64,000 nt of DNA from Carallia brachiata. Taxonomy: Eukaryota; Streptophyta; Magnoliopsida; Malpighiales; Rhizophoraceae. The DNA lies in assembly GCA_021464245.1 (NCBI GenBank), contig JADCRB010000025.1:3847903-3911902 (forward strand), given 5' to 3'. Each line of letters starts with the position of its first letter. Position 1 is the stretch's first letter. The notes beneath the pieces are model-generated. The model was not told the origin of the DNA and made no database searches. It saw nothing but the letters and a program-made list of their open reading frames with translations. Made by a program: the position numbers and the translations under genes. Below are positions 1-11,674 of this stretch, in pieces.

Positions 1-660
1 CTCTCCACACTCTCTGAAGCAGTCCTCAAGACCATCACTCTCCTGGCTACCACCATCGGCCAGACACCTTCCTCTTCTTCTCCCTTTTTTTTATCCCATC
101 ACTCCCTTTGGCCACCACTCTACCCCCTTTCCTGCTCCTCTCTTCCTCCTCTCTTATCCCACTTAGATGACCTTTTAGTTTTATTTAAATGTAGCTCAAA
201 TAAGGATATCCGTGACCCTTTTCTCGTTGGATCCGGGTTCCTTGCAAAACTGACATCATTTTTGCGAACTTTGCCTTCATTGCTAGCATTGGTGTTGCTG
301 CACTCGCCGCCGTACGTGCCACTGCTGTTGACGGCGCTGTCATGTCCATTGTCCTTGCCGTTGTCGACGCAGACTTCATTACTGAAGCAGCTGTTGCTCG
401 CGCCGCAGGGGATGCTACTGACGGTCCCACTGCCCTAGATCGTGCTGTCATTGCTGCCCTTATTGCCAGCGCTGACCTCCCTACCGTTACTGTTGCCACC
501 AGAGCAGCCTCCACTATTGGTGCCGCTGCTTCTCGGGCGGTTAGTGATGGCATCACTGTTGTACCTTATGCTGCGTCCTGCAGCACCGTCGCTGTCCTCG
601 CCGGTGCCACTGCCTCTGGATCAGTCTAGTCTATGTTTGTCTTGTTGGGGGGGGGGTCCT
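1..660. other. GC-rich, alanine-rich open segment of unknown nature
   Basis: This stretch is clearly richer in G and C than the AT-rich DNA that follows. A plus-strand frame is open from about position 215 to a TAG near 629; its first ATG is at 342 and it encodes an Ala/Val/Thr-rich product. The opposite strand (185-556) and a second plus frame (442-738) are also open, so openness alone says little. I recognise no domain. It ends in a G run (about 647-656) followed by T/G-rich sequence similar in style to the 3' parts of the GC-rich retroposons at 10599 and 47055. It could be part of such a retroposon or an exon of a gene cut by the window edge. Confidence 0.25.
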
Positions 661-3366
661 ATGCTGTGTTTGGTTGTTGTATTTAGAGTTAGGTGCCTTG
701 TTGTGTTTGTATTTAGGGTCTGTTATGTTTGTATGTAAGTTAGAACTGTTCAAAATCGTTATCGAGTAAAATTAGTTGATTTTCGTTGTAGGTCCGCTGA
801 AATGCGGTGTTTACTGCTCTATGTAGTTTAATTTGTAGTTTAATTCGGTTGCTGTAGACTTAATTAAAATCTCGATTTTGGTTAGGTTTAGTTTCAGTCT
901 GGTAGGTACTCTATTACAAGAGTTTTATCAACAATAATTTTATACTCAATCAGTAAATGGTCATTTTAACCACATTAGTTGTAAGCCTCGTTCTTGTTTT
1001 TTAGTCTTATTTTGTGCAAATTCTTTCGACGCCTTTGTATTGGACTTATGTACAGTATTACATAATATTTAATACAACGATTTCTTTTGATTAAAAAAAT
1101 ATACACCTTTTATTATTATTATTTTTTATTATTTACAATTTAACGCTTGGTCACCCACGTTAGCTTAAAACAAGGAGTATAGGTCAACAAGGTATTTTTA
1201 ACTCATTTAAAAAAAAAAAAAGAGCACTTGAACAACTTCCTTAACTTGTTTTATTTTATTTTATTTTTATTTTTATTTTTTGGTTTTCAATGGGTTCAGT
1301 TGACCTACTCGTCCTAAGGTAGATCCGCCACGGCAACAAGCAACATTAATTGATTGAGAAATTGTTAGAAGAAAGGGTTCAACCATGAATTGAGATCACA
1401 ATTCATAGAGATTATAAGATAAATTAACAGAAACGAAACATTGTGCAAACTTTGTGTACAAAAGAAATAAAGGGAAAAGATTTGCCTAAGCCACTTTCTT
1501 TGTTAATGTCGAAGTTTCCTTTGTTTGCCCAGTCAACTCCACTTATCTTAATGTGCAAATTTCTGGTTCATAGGCGGGATATTTTTCTTTTATAAGACAA
1601 GTCCAATTGCGTTAAATATACAATAGTCCCATTACAAAAATCAAACTAAGAGAAATAAGTACTAAATGAAGGCAATAAGTACTAAATGAAGGCAATGAGA
1701 TTAGTTAATGCTACCCTGTTTCACTAGACCATCGGCAACGAAGTTAAAATTTCTGCTAATATATATGCTCAAAATACCAACTGTCACCAACTTCATAGGT
1801 CGGATATTTATATTTATATTTATGAATGTCACTCATTTAAATAATAAATATACAAACTAAATTGAGCATGTGGGAGTCACTGTACCACCATAAGAGCTTA
1901 CGTTGGTTTCTGAGTTTTACATGTAATAGTTGTTATATATCTATGCTTATGCACCGCAGATTGCTAATTCATTTATTTCTCATTGCTTTTTTTTTTTTTT
2001 CTTGGGAACATTGGAATTTTGGAAATGTTTATTTTCCGTGCTTCAGTTGCAGCATAAGAAACTTGATATATTCCCTGCATCGGCTATTAGCATGGGATCG
2101 ATATATGATCACCAACTAGCTAGTAATATTCAAACAATAATATAGGCGAAGCTATGTGCAAACGGGCATTTAATTTGAGTAGTTGACCAAAAACCAAGAT
2201 TAGAAAAGAAAAAAAAAATCCAGTGGGTGGTGGGAATGTAATTAAGTTTGTTACTTTTTTAATTAATTGTGCAAACGGCTTTTGTTCTTAATTAATGTTG
2301 TTTTTAATGAGTATAAAATCTTAGAAAATATAAAAATTTAATATAACTTATAATATTAATAAGCTTTTCCACGTACAAAACTTGAACTTTTAGATAGATT
2401 TGAAGTTTTAAAACTTTGTCTGGCACGATATTAGAGTTTAGACTACCCTTTATACTCATCGATAGTTTGACCCTTTTCATATGGATTTTGCCTATTTAGT
2501 CCAAAATTTTTGTATCACATACTAATCAAACTTAACATGTGTCAAAAAATATAATAAAAGTATAAATTTTCATATCATTAAAGTGCAAAAAATTAACATA
2601 ATTTATAATATTCACGAGTTTCTCTACCTACAAAATTGAGTTTTGGAGTGAATTTGAGGTTTATAAGGTTTAATCTAACAGTGATAAATATCTATCCTGA
2701 ATTCATTAGCAGGGTGAGGATTTCTCGCGAGATAGCAATATCACGGTCGTACATCTTTACCATATATTGTAGCCCAGCTAATTAACAGAAAGTTTTGGGA
2801 CACCTATTTGTTCCCTTTTTTTTTTTTTTTCTCTTTTATCTCTTCTTCTTTTGGGAATAATATGACTATGCATTAAAGCTTTGACTTTAATTTAAGTCTA
2901 CGGAAAATTATTTGACAGCAGCTTTGACTTCGTATGTCATATATACACTCATGATTTGGTGTGAAAACTAAATAACATCTGATATGTGAAACTATAGGGC
3001 AGTCTATAACTTATGGAACTTTCAGTATTTGGCAAGGCCAAACATTCATGTCAACAACCATTTCACATTGTATTCATATTGCCTCTTCGAACGAAAATGG
3101 CAGTAAGAGTAAGAGAAGATAAGAAGTACACTTTGCAGAATATAGTGTGCAAAAGGGTACAACCGTAGTTGACTTGCAAGCCAACAATTTGAGTCTTTAA
3201 GATATGATTAATACAAGATATATAAACTCTTTTTAAGGGGGACTAGCTTCTATGTATAGATAGCATAAGTGATATGGAATTTAGCATCCATTTTTATTCC
3301 AATACTGCTGTTTATCATAGGCTTTTAAGAGACTTGGCTGGCTCCCCTGCAAACACACTGTCTGCC
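661..3366. other. AT-rich intergenic DNA, no gene seen
   Basis: The sequence is mostly A/T with many short homopolymers. A 20-base unit beginning ATAAGTACTAAATGAAGGCA occurs twice in tandem at about 1656-1697. Short open frames at 1862-2145 contain a T-run-encoded Phe stretch and have no recognisable homology. I see no tRNA, exon or intact transposon end. The 3' part (about 3367 downward) is the 3' UTR side of the nsLTP gene. Confidence 0.5.
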
Positions 3367-3852
3367 TTAGTAGACCCTGCAAATTCATCAACAATAGACA
3401 AAATTCTTGATCATTACATTAAAAAAAACCTAGCACTTCAGCAAAATCGATGATGATGATGTGTATGTATATCATGAATCCAGAGAAATGGTTAAAGATG
3501 TGTACTTGCTGCAGTCAGTGGTGGGGCTGATTGTGTACGGAATGCTGATTCCACACTTGCCGGGGAGTCCAGCTGCAAGAGCGTAGTTAATTCCTTTGAT
3601 GCTTTGGGCAAGGGATTTCAAGCAATTACAAGCCATCTGGCTGTCCGGCCTGGTCTTGGCGGAGTTGCTGAGGGCCTTAGCCCCATTGCAGCAGGCCGGA
3701 GTCACAGCTCCACCAGTCATGAGATAGCTTATGCATGGACTAACGGCACTCGCCACTTGACCACATGTAACGGCTGCGTGAGCCAGAGGTGCACTAACCA
3801 TCATGCAGATGATTGCTGCGCTAACCAGCTTGAGGGCCATAGGGCTAGCCAT
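3367..3852 (-). CDS. Non-specific lipid transfer protein, type 1
   Basis: Small secreted protein that binds fatty acids and other lipids in a hydrophobic cavity, acting in the apoplast or cell wall (cuticle, defence). I read two exons: 3506-3852 and a tiny 3367-3376, with a 129-bp GT-AG intron. Splicing completes a Lys codon and adds Val-Tyr-stop, giving 118 residues. A signal peptide covers residues 1-26 (cleavage after AHA), leaving a mature protein of about 92 residues, the usual size. The eight cysteines at 30, 40, 54, 55, 75, 77, 100 and 114 fit the type-1 spacing C-X9-C-X13-CC-X19-CXC-X22-C-X13-C. The motif PYTIS (consensus PYxIS) is present; the other pentapeptide is TRPDS instead of the usual TxxDR. 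The ATG at 3852 is chosen because the upstream in-frame codon at 3870 is only GTG. Without splicing, the frame would run on for about ten extra residues. Confidence 0.95.
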
Positions 3853-3966
3853 AGTCACAGTCAATATCACTAAAATCGTGTCTATGTAATTAGCTACTGT
3901 TTCTGGAGCGAGTGATCAGGAATTGAAGCTGAGTTTAGTGAATGCAATAGCAAATGAGGCCTGCCG

Positions 3967-3974
3967 TTTATATA
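3967..3974 (-). promoter_or_regulatory. TATA box of the nsLTP gene
   Basis: TATATAAA on the minus strand, about 115 bp upstream of the nsLTP start codon. This spacing would put transcription start near 3935-3945 and leave a 5' UTR of 80-90 bases. This is a match to the plant TATA consensus in the right place, not an experimentally known start. Confidence 0.6.
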
Positions 3975-3979
3975 GGCAA

Positions 3980-5515
3980 GTTTTGACAACCTCCAAGGAC
4001 AAGACAACTAGAAAAGGGCAGCTAGCAGTTGGAGTAATTAATAACTGAATGCAATGGCATTTTTTTTTTTTAATTAATTACTATTGAACTTTGAGTTAAA
4101 TAATGTGGATAACTAAATATCAAGATTATTAGTTCACTCCATTCTCATGAACTATATATTTCTTTTTCAAGATTAGTAAATTTTTTTTTTTTTTTACTTA
4201 GAATTCAAAATCTCAAAACTAAAAATCTCAATTTTTAAATACAGAAGCGTCTCGTGACAGATCATTGGCTTTTTTGTTGGTGTTAGACACAGACGATGCG
4301 CAAAATGTCTTGAATAATTCTGGACTATTCAGCATTCCAGTACAGTTGTAAAAGCATTATTGGGCAAAACGCACATTTTGTCCTTTGGATTGGATTATTA
4401 TCGTACACGATCGGCTCTCGTTATACGTATCGTTAGGTTTGCGCATGGTAACATGTGCATAAATGTGGGATTTAAGTTAGCCCAAGAAATTGTTACAAAC
4501 GGTTTAAGGGCATGGTTTCAATGCCCCGAGAAAATTAACTCCAGAAATTATTTGGATAATAACAACTCAACAGTTTTTAGTAACAACATATATATTTTTT
4601 ATAATAAAAAAATGTAATAAAAATTTATTATTAAAAATATAATTATTATTATTTAAAATTAAATATTTGTTAGTTTCAGCACACTTCGGTGAACTAAGAA
4701 AGTCAAAAGTTCTAACTTTTCCATTTAAGTTATGTCTGCTCGATCCTTTTCAAAAACGGAAAAGCTAGTCGTGTGCATTCTTTGCAAAAATCAAATCTTA
4801 AGTACGTAACAGCCTAACTTACAGTTCCATGCAATTCGTCGTTTAGCTTTTGTACATTGCATTAGCCTATTTGGAGTGCACCACCTATGTTTTGATAACT
4901 CATTTTTTTTGTTTTTTCGGTAAATAAATGAATAATAAACAGGATAATATTGTACAAACTTATCGGAGAGGACTACGTGAGACACTCGACGTCAAGTAAA
5001 TTGAACAATTTGTACTAAATTATCGAGGGATAAATTCTAAGAGCTTAACAACCATCACTGCAGCTCTAGTAGGACCTGCATAAGTTTACCCCACCGTCTG
5101 CCAAGGCTAGGACACCCCATCTAATATTTCATGCTCGTTAAGACATTTCATTTATTTCCTAACAATATAGGTGAAATGTGTGAAAAGTGAGCCTTCAATT
5201 TGACGACAAAATCAGCATTCAAAAAATTCTTACTGCCAGTGGGATTGTAATTTTGCGCAATGTTTTAATTGTGCAATTCGCTCCGAGTTATATCATCTGA
5301 AGTAATTATGGGCTGAGGATATTCGGCAATATCATTATTGTTTATTTCTTTTTTTTTTTAGATGACAACTTTTTTTTTATGAGAAAAAAATTTATCGCAG
5401 TTATATCAGTTATCGAATTTATAGACTGAGACTGTCATTTGACCATTATTGTACCTCATTCAATTACTTCTAAAAAAAAAGACTAACTACCCTAACACTA
5501 TTAGAGTCGAACATG
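3980..5515. other. AT-rich intergenic DNA
   Basis: No gene is recognised. The short open frames (4360-4617 plus, 4791-4985 minus) show no family features. At 4863-4880 the sequence TAGCCTATTTGGAGTGCA closely matches the left terminal repeat of the Harbinger-like element at 11675, but no partner end was found nearby, so it may be an orphan transposon end. Confidence 0.45.
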
Positions 5516-5589
5516 ACTTTCTCAAGTCGGTAAGATGACAACTATTAAAGAGATGGTTTTGGGACACCATTTGTATGGCTTTTGTTTTT

Positions 5590-5625
<36 letters not shown>

Positions 5626-5740
5626 GGCAAAGGTACTTTCTCAAGTCGGTAAGATGACAACTATTAAAGAGATGGTTTTGGGACACCATTTGTGTGGCTT
5701 TTGTTTTTGTTTTTTTTTTTTTTTTTTTTTTGGGAAAAGG
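5516..5740. repeat. Tandem duplication of a ~100-120 bp unit with poly-T tract
   Basis: Two nearly identical units lie head to tail, at 5516-5634 and from 5635 to about 5735. Each begins ACTTTCTCAAGTCGGTAAG and ends in a long T run; the runs differ in length (about 40 versus about 22). Only one or two substitutions separate the units outside the T runs, so the duplication is recent or has been homogenised. The minus-strand open frame here (5522-5758) encodes lysine runs from the poly-A and is not a gene. Confidence 0.9.
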
Positions 5741-5759
5741 TTCATGCTTTATTGACAAT

Positions 5760-8500
5760 CATCGATGCCCTGCAACATTGACATCGATGTACGCACATAT
5801 TATTAACATATCCAATTATGAGTTCTAGGATAAATGAGATTCATTTTGTGCTGAAATATATCTATCAATTGGTTTAATACAGGGTATAAATAGTTTAATG
5901 CGTATATATTATTTGTCTAATGCACACTAATATCTCTAAAAATCATGAGCATGGTCAATAAGGATTGCTAATTAATTGTGGGAAATAGTTTTCTTTCTTT
6001 TTTGTCATTGGAAGAATATATGCATACGAAGTTTTGAATTTTGTTTACCATATGGCAAAAAGGGATCTTTTAAGACATTATTATTAAATCGCCATAAAAT
6101 TTAAGAATTGTTTCTTGGCCCTGCCAAGATTGATGGCCTCAATTTGCTTCATAATCATCTAAACATTTATCTAATAATTGAACTTGACATGTTTTGTATG
6201 TATCGTATTGCACGAGGATTTCTTCATTATCACATCTGAATTAGTTGCTTAATAGGCTATTTTTAAGATAAAGATAAACATTGCAAAGGTTTATTTACAA
6301 AATTTCAGAAAAAATTCGTAAAATTTTAATATGATACTAAGTCTATTTGTAGTTTAGTTTTAAAAGATAAAAACAAAATTATTAAAAACTCCTTACTACA
6401 CCAACAAAAAAAATCAAATAGTGAAAAAAGCTTTCCTGCCATATATCACTATTGTATTTTTAATTGGTTTATTTAACTGTTACACGATTTTTTTTTTTTT
6501 TCCACAAACAGCTGCAAGTTAGATTTCTATAGTTCTCAAGAGTTTCTGTAACTTGAGATATATAAAAGCTCTTACTACATCACGAAATATATAGCTTATT
6601 TTTATTAATCTAACCAGTGTTTCTTTAGGTAATTAGGTCTTATTTCTTTTTTTTCCTTTTTTAATTTTATTTTTTGATGCAACAGTAAAAAAAGCGTTTT
6701 GATATAAGAGTACGCCGTTAATATAAAAAACGCTTACCCAATCAAATTGACATCTCAACAACCAGCCATTAAGAAATGGAACGAATCAAATATCAACGGA
6801 ATGAACCGAAATAGCAGTTTATCGCGTTACTCTTTGATGGTCAGTCGGCATCGGCATCACCAACTTTTGTGTGGACTTAGTTTTCTCTTCAATCTACTCT
6901 TTATTAATCAAACAGTACATTAAATTATTGTATTTAATCTACTCTTGATTGATTTCTACAGATAAATGATGGTCATGTATGTATCATTAAGGCTTTTATT
7001 CTGTTTGTTGTTGGGGGGGGGGGGGGGGGGGACAGCTTCTTTTGGACATCATATCAACAATTAAAATGGGCAATGTGGCTACCCCACATCACATGAGAAT
7101 GTTAACCGTGTTTGGTTGGTTTTCATCCAACTACCAAAGTGACCAACATGTGGCATTTCTTGTACCTTCTTATGTTCATGGGTCCGTAGGTTCAAAAAGG
7201 TTATGAAACTTTCATGACTCGGTAATATTGCCCACTGGTTTGGAAGCTTTTTGTTTTTGATTCTGCTCCACAGGCTGTTTTTATTTGCTGTAAATTCCAA
7301 GATTGTTATGTGTTTTGAATGATTTGTTCACTGATGAACAAAATTCTCTGAAGATAGAAAATTTGATTTTAGTTTTTGAAGCAATATCTTCTTTTATATA
7401 TATAGAGGGAGAGAGAAAGATTTACAAAGCATTACTTGGTTTTAAGCCAAGATACAAAAGTAACATTCAACTTAGTTTGCCAATGATTTTAATTTTTCAG
7501 AAGGGAATTGCTTCGTAACTTCTCGTTGGTTGATTGATGTGATTGTTGTCCACCTGTCTTCAATTCTTGTGTCCAAATTTCAGCCTATGTTGAATTTTCC
7601 CTTTTTTTTTTTTTTTTTAATTAGAGACTTATCGAATCTTAACTTATAAAAGGAGTATTATCTCAATCCTCATAAATTATATACTTTCTTTGTTAAGATT
7701 AAAATTAAGATTTTTAAAATAGAAGTATTAAATCTTAATTATTGGAGTGTTCTTTATGGACTAAATTCTTATTTTCTACTAATGGTCATTTGTTGTAGGT
7801 GATTGACTGGATAGAACAACTTGCAGCTACAATGTTTCACCTTGCACTTGCTTGCTTCAAGGTGCTTTTGGCTAATACTTCTTGCTGCTGCATTGCCACT
7901 ATAGTTGTGACCTGCTTCCTGCTACTACTGTCTTATTGATAGAGCTACTTCTCTTCAATTGTTGTGAAGTCACGTTTGTAGCAGCTATTGGTACTCAACT
8001 GCAGTTGCTCCTCAAATGCAGAACTTGCTAGAACATAATTATAGAACTACCAAAATTGCTGCAGTTGCGAATTCTGATCTGCTGAAACTGTTCTCAACCA
8101 AGCTGATTCCTCAAGCTCGACTCCATTAACCTAGTAATAGTTTTAGAACTTCAACTTGAATCCAGTCTAATAATGATTTAAAGATTTGAGTTAATACTGA
8201 TTATATATATATAATCATAGATGAATATACAAAACAAATGATATTTAACTTATGATTGCAAGAAGCAGAAGCTGGAATTAGGAGTATTCGTGGGTCGTGT
8301 TGGACGAATTTGAGAGTATATCCGCATTCAATTCGCTGATGGCAGATTAAATGATTTTTCATCCGCATCCAATCCGCCATACAACTCAATCTGTCAAATG
8401 ATAGATTGGATTGGATTGGTTTTGGGCAGATTGCATATAATAAAAATAATTATAATTTTTTTCAATTTACAGTCATCATCAATCATCAAATGTATAAATA
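5760..8500. other. AT-rich intergenic DNA with a 19-base G run
   Basis: There is no supported gene. The main oddity is an uninterrupted run of 19 G at 7013-7031 in otherwise AT-rich sequence. Short open frames at 7079-7300 and 7303-7518 are in low-complexity sequence without family features. From about 8270 onward there are repeated GATTGGATTGG/CCAATCC-type motifs that continue after 8900 and may belong to a degraded repeat. Confidence 0.45.
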
Positions 8501-8520
8501 TTTCAATATAAATTTGCTAC

Positions 8521-8562
8521 CACACACACAGACACACACTCAGACACACACACACACACATA
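8521..8562. repeat. (CA)n-type microsatellite
   Basis: Imperfect CA repeat with GACA interruptions. A second compound array, (TA)n followed by (CA)n, lies at about 8861-8894. Both fall in intergenic DNA. Confidence 0.9.
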
Positions 8563-8627
8563 TGTCAATAAGTGAAATATAAGATCTGTCTCTCTCCTTA
8601 AACCTAAACACTAAATCCTAAAAACCT

Positions 8628-9070
8628 GTGGGTTATGTGGATGGCAATAGGAAAACTCGAGTGGGTGCCTTTGACAATGGATTTCGGGCACTAATGTATG
8701 GGCCATTGCCAATTGGTAAGGCTGAACTAGTTAATCTTCAGTTTGGCATCTTCGGGATTAGTGCTTGGCCTTGCAATGATGGCACAATCCATGCTGGAAG
8801 TTTTCATGAGGCGAGGGGTGACAGGACTGATAATGGAAGCAAATACTATTCTTCTTGTTGTATATATATATATATATATATCACACACACATATACATGG
8901 GCGAATCGGGTTGGATTGGGCGGTTTAAACACTCAATCCACATTCAATCTGCCTTTGGTAGATTTTAAAATTTTAAAACCGCAACCAATCCAGACCTTTG
9001 CAGCTTTGGTGGGTACGGATTCGCACGGGTTAGATTGGTCAGATTGGGTCGAGTTGGTCAGTTTTTAAAC
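8628..9070. other. Unassigned open segment, probably not a gene
   Basis: A 146-codon plus-strand frame spans 8628-9068, but its middle is encoded by the (TA)n/(CA)n microsatellite. The part before the microsatellite (8630-8860) has more coding-like composition than its surroundings, and a second frame is open there (8743-8928). I cannot link either frame to a family. It may be a fragment of a gene carried by a repeat. Confidence 0.2.
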
Positions 9071-9773
9071 AGTCCTAGCTGAAATGATAGGTCTAAATTG
9101 TGAAAAAGACTAAATATTAATCAATAGTTTCATGGAAAGTACAACATTAGCTACCATATACGCTTTCACTTATTAACCATAACTTCTATGGTTAAAAAAA
9201 GTTGTCGAACACTACAAAATAGACAATAAATGTGTGAAGATAATGTGATAAAAGGATGCCCCGCGAATAGTTTCCATATATGGTCCAGCAAATAGGTCAC
9301 TAATGGTGGTAGAAAACTTATTATGGAAATGATGGAAAAAAAATTGCCTACACTAATTTGGCAAAATAAATAGAGAGTTTCTTAAAGGACTCTGTTATAT
9401 TTCCAGAGAAAAAATGTCTGGAAAAGCTGTTCGAATATAATTGGTTGGATTTAGTCTGTAACTATTTTGATTACAAGTGCAAATAAAAAGAAAAAGAAAA
9501 AATTACTATTATTTCTTTATATACTAAATCCAACTAGTTGTACATTCAATCCAACTAGTTGCATCCAGACACTTCTCTGTTAACTTTTCCTCCGAAAATG
9601 TAACTTTTCCTTTCTTAAAAAAACTTTGTCTACCATGTGACTACAGTCGTATTGCATTTGATTTTCATAAATATGTTTAGGGCATCATAAAAGTTCTTTA
9701 TTTGATAGTTTTAATAGGTATGACTGATGACATTTCATTTGTAAAGCCACTTGTATACTTGTAGTTTGAGTTT

Positions 9774-10099
9774 TTTTTTTTAATCGAAAAAAAGATCTTA
9801 TTAGGTATGTTAGTCATAAGATCCTTGGGCTGAAGCCAAAGTAACTCTTGTTTGTGAAAATCTCGTTCAACAACCACAAAGGAGCCGATCCACCACCTGA
9901 GCATCAACAGTACCGAGCGTGACTCTGCCACCGGAGTCCAGGCGAGCGAGTCTTCTGTCAAACGCTGCGCATCACTGCTTACACCAAAAGGGATTACCAA
10001 TATGGGTCAGCCAAGGAGGAGCACAAGTATGAGGGCTCAAACTGAATACTCGTAGCATAGAAGTACGCTGTTTTACCACTGAACTACCACCTCGAGTGG
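9774..10099 (-). mobile_element. SINE, tRNA-derived, complete with target-site duplication
   Basis: On the minus strand the element begins with a tRNA-like head. The A-box-like stretch is GGTGGTAGTTCAGTGGTAAA and the B-box-like stretch is AGTTTGAGCCCTC. It ends in an A-rich tail, seen here as the T run near 9771-9782. The 14-base sequence TGTAGTTTGAGTTT flanks it on both sides (9760-9773 and 10100-10113), the target-site duplication expected from L1-type target-primed insertion. The body is about 326 bp. The minus-strand open frame 9698-10000 lies inside it and is incidental. Confidence 0.85.
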
Positions 10100-10113
10100 T
10101 GTAGTTTGAGTTT

Positions 10114-10583
10114 ATATAAGATTTTTTTTTTTTTTAGTAAATAAGAATTGCCCAATTTTTATTGTAACACCATTACTATTAGACAAGTGAAATCTTTGTT
10201 TTTTGGTCTTTGGTGAAATCATATTGTTATCATGTCACTGCCATCGTAGCAACTAACAACGTTGTCATTGTCAATTGGTTCAAGTACCCCTACAAGCCAG
10301 ACCCAAATTGGTTTTTGGACCAATCTGAAGAAAAGTTGAACTATGGACTGTTATAATCAATCTAGCTCCGACCCAAGTTACGTCTTATTATCAATTTCCC
10401 CTTGCCCCTTTTTTTTTTCCCCAGATGAAAGTTGTAATTTTATTGATTTATAAAACTCCAACATATCTTTATCAATTAATGAGAAAACATGAGATGAATT
10501 AACTCTCCGTAAAAAGTGAGAGACTCTCCATAACCAAGAAATGAGCAACCATATTTGTAGATCTTTGTATATTTGTGGCAGTC
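10114..10583. other. AT-rich intergenic DNA, nothing recognised
   Basis: Spacer between two retroposon insertions. It has long T runs (about 10123-10135 and 10410-10418) and no supported gene. Confidence 0.5.
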
Positions 10584-10598
10584 AAAGTTGAGAAGTTT

Positions 10599-11357
10599 TT
10601 TTTTTTTTCCCTAAAGAAAAAGCCTTTTATTTCATAACCAGCACAGCTACCCAAGCATACATACACAACAAAGGCCACTTAACCCAGCCCAAATGCTCCA
10701 CAGCAACCAAGCAGTACAATAGAAGCCCTGACCCATGCCCAAAGCTTGAAAACCTGACCCACAAAGAGGACCAAAACAGACGCCAGAGATACCATTGTCT
10801 CCGACTCAACACCACTGAACGGCAGTGGCACCCACAAATACCGGGAAAAACAGCAAGCCCCCTGAAGGGTCGACGGTGGCAGGAGATTAGCTCATGGCTG
10901 AATGCATGCCGAGCGCAACAACATAGCCTAAATAACTTCCAAACATCATGGACCAGAGAGAGGCCAAGGCAAAGGAAGGTCGACCAAAAAGGGGTACCCG
11001 ACAACCGAGTAGAAGGCAGACGAAGAGCACACTAAGCTGTACACAGCGTCCCTTAAACCCAAAAGGCATGAAGGGAGATAATCGAGAGAAACAAAGCCGA
11101 GGCAGGCACCGCAACCAAAGCAAGCCAAGCAAAACCCATCAACCCACACCAAACACCACCTAAACCAGGGACTAGAGACCGACCAAGGGGATAGGAGTGC
11201 CTAACAAACTCACCAAAGGGTACCAAAGCCCACAATCGGGGCACACACGCTCAAGTCGAAATGACCAAGCGACAGGAAGACGGGAAAAGCTCTCAGCGCA
11301 CTGTACCACGGCCAGGCGCACGATAGCTTTCCTCACTGATTTTTATTATTTGTGTTT
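10599..11357 (-). mobile_element. GC-rich polyadenylated retroposon, no coding core recognised
   Basis: A GC-rich block of about 760 bp stands out from AT-rich flanks. The 15-base direct repeat AAAGTTGAGAAGTTT borders it at 10584-10598 and 11358-11372. The left end is a poly-T run, so on the minus strand it ends in poly-A, preceded by an AATAAA-like signal (GAAATAAAAGG). These are hallmarks of reverse transcription and target-primed insertion. I see no reverse transcriptase, no tRNA-like A/B boxes and no conserved protein; overlapping open frames occur in several phases because stop codons are rare in GC-rich DNA. It could be a 5'-truncated or internally deleted LINE, a non-autonomous LINE derivative, or a retrocopy. 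It resembles the insertion at 47055-47973 in composition and 3' style. Confidence 0.75.
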
Positions 11358-11674
11358 AAAGTTGAGAAGTTTGCTGCCAAAGTTTTAATATCATTAGCCA
11401 ACAAGCTATGAAATATGGACAAGGATACAACGACATAAATACGACATGATACAGACACGGCTCAATCACGGCTATACATATGAAAATACTTCAAAACATA
11501 TTTATATAATTACAACATCACGAGTTCCAACAAAACTACAAATAAAACAAAAATACAACACGGGTAAGATACTAGTGCTTCTCTTTCTCTTCATATAACA
11601 TGATGTTCTTTTCTCTTCATAAAACAAAAATTTTTGTTTTTTGGTTGGAAGAGGGCAAAATAAAGTTACTTTTA

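Noticed and set aside
3604..3873. Plus-strand frame opposite the nsLTP gene
   Set aside because: Antisense shadow of the nsLTP exon; the minus frame has the eight-cysteine pattern.
5522..5758. 78-codon minus frame with lysine runs
   Set aside because: Produced by poly-A tracts within a tandem duplication.
10627..11388. Cluster of open frames (125, 81, 71, 68, 63 codons)
   Set aside because: Same reason: stop-poor GC-rich retroposon body; no conserved protein recognised.
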